In this document: positions 63,873-64,000 of the stretch, one piece after another
Layout: each line of letters begins with the position of its first letter
Position numbering within the stretch: the stretch's first letter is position 1
NCBI GenBank assembly: GCA_019635355.1
Contig: JAHBZQ010000001.1
Location: 3,782,001-3,846,000, forward strand
DNA from: Rhizobacter sp.
Lineage (GTDB): Bacteria; Pseudomonadota; Gammaproteobacteria; Burkholderiales; Burkholderiaceae_C
DNA: 64,000 bases
Reading direction: 5' to 3'
Notes under the pieces: model-generated
Database searches by the model: none
What the model saw: the letters and a program-made list of their open reading frames with translations, nothing else
Told to the model about the DNA's origin: nothing
Position numbers and translations under genes: made by a program

Positions 63873-64000
63873 ATGAGCAGCAGCAGCGAGACCGACCTCG
63901 ACCAGGCCAACCCGCACGCCCTTGCCGCCATCGTCGAAGCCAGTGCCAAGCGCACCATCGTCGCGTCGGACGACATCCTCGACGAGCGCGGCGTCAAGCT
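63873..64000 (+). CDS. Start of an unidentified gene (3' truncated by the window end)
   Basis: ATG 63873 opens a frame of 42 codons that runs off the window: MSSSSETDLDQANPHALAAI and then a segment around VEASAKRTIVASDDILDERGVKL. The N-P-H-x-L-x-x-I-V-E pattern and the I-V-A-S-[DE]-D-I-x-D-x-x-G-x-K-L segment resemble the N-terminal regions of HD/HDOD-type signalling proteins of Burkholderiales, but this is memory-based and weak. It is on the same strand as the reductase gene, 65 bp after it. Confidence 0.4.
   Translation, partial: MSSSSETDLDQANPHALAAIVEASAKRTIVASDDILDERGVK

Overview
The window is high-GC (roughly 65-70 percent by eye), densely coded DNA. Gene content and order look like a free-living betaproteobacterium of the order Burkholderiales, most like the Rubrivivax/Leptothrix/Rhizobacter/Piscinibacter group. 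The reasons are UbiA, a pilT-(cyclic-nucleotide-binding protein)-pilU cluster, the yraN/rsmI/SIS/dolP neighbourhood, rsmB-DUF4390-ntrY-ntrX, a compact PutA, and a GC-rich palindromic intergenic repeat of a kind common in this order. This assignment is inference from gene content, not from a search. There is no phage, insertion sequence, CRISPR array or rRNA; it reads as ordinary chromosome.

Layout. 1-2.5 kb: the end of a nucleosidase gene, ubiA and a membrane diguanylate cyclase. 2.5-9.9 kb: glutamate and proline metabolism (glutamate dehydrogenase, proC, putA, yggS) with a LysR/tautomerase pair inserted. 9.9-12.9 kb: the pilus retraction motors PilT and PilU with a cNMP-domain protein between them. 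12.9-18.9 kb: an oxidoreductase, the dolP-SIS-yraN block facing rsmI, tldD and two small exported proteins. 18.9-20.4 kb: aroG (DAHP synthase) behind a leader that encodes a Phe/Tyr/Trp-rich peptide and ends in a strong intrinsic terminator, the clearest regulatory system in the window. 20.4-28.5 kb (minus strand): an adenosyltransferase and a DUF805 protein, then a tightly overlapped seven-gene MoxR operon (RDD, SpoIIM, membrane protein, DUF4129, DUF4350, MoxR, DUF58).

28.6-35.3 kb: an FAD-linked oxidase, rsmB, DUF4390, a REP-like repeat, NtrY and an NtrX-like regulator without an AAA+ domain, then tRNA-Phe with its terminator. 35.4-39 kb: a glutathione S-transferase, a one-domain response regulator, an FMN-binding stress protein and a Kef-type antiporter. 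39.1-42.4 kb: an exported DUF1800/DUF1501 pair. 42.5-49.8 kb: signalling genes (hybrid kinase, excisionase-HTH/receiver protein, chemoreceptor with a sigma-28-like promoter), then a YhhN protein and a LuxR-type regulator. 49.9-52 kb: a secreted lipoprotein with a caspase-like (clan CD) catalytic signature. 52-64 kb: AraC, GFA, Rep/UvrD helicase, PhoD, a LysR/SDR divergent pair, an AEC transporter, SppA, a candidate small RNA, DUF488, a rubredoxin-reductase-like protein and the start of an unidentified gene.

Connections: proline/glutamate turnover and PLP homeostasis sit together; pilus retraction may answer a cyclic nucleotide; aroG is probably attenuated by aromatic amino acid supply; NtrY/NtrX-like and the 42-46 kb kinase/regulator genes are two-component systems. 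Several genes (ubiA, tldD, the aroG leader, rsmB) have a -10-like hexamer 6-7 nt before the start codon, suggesting leaderless transcripts.
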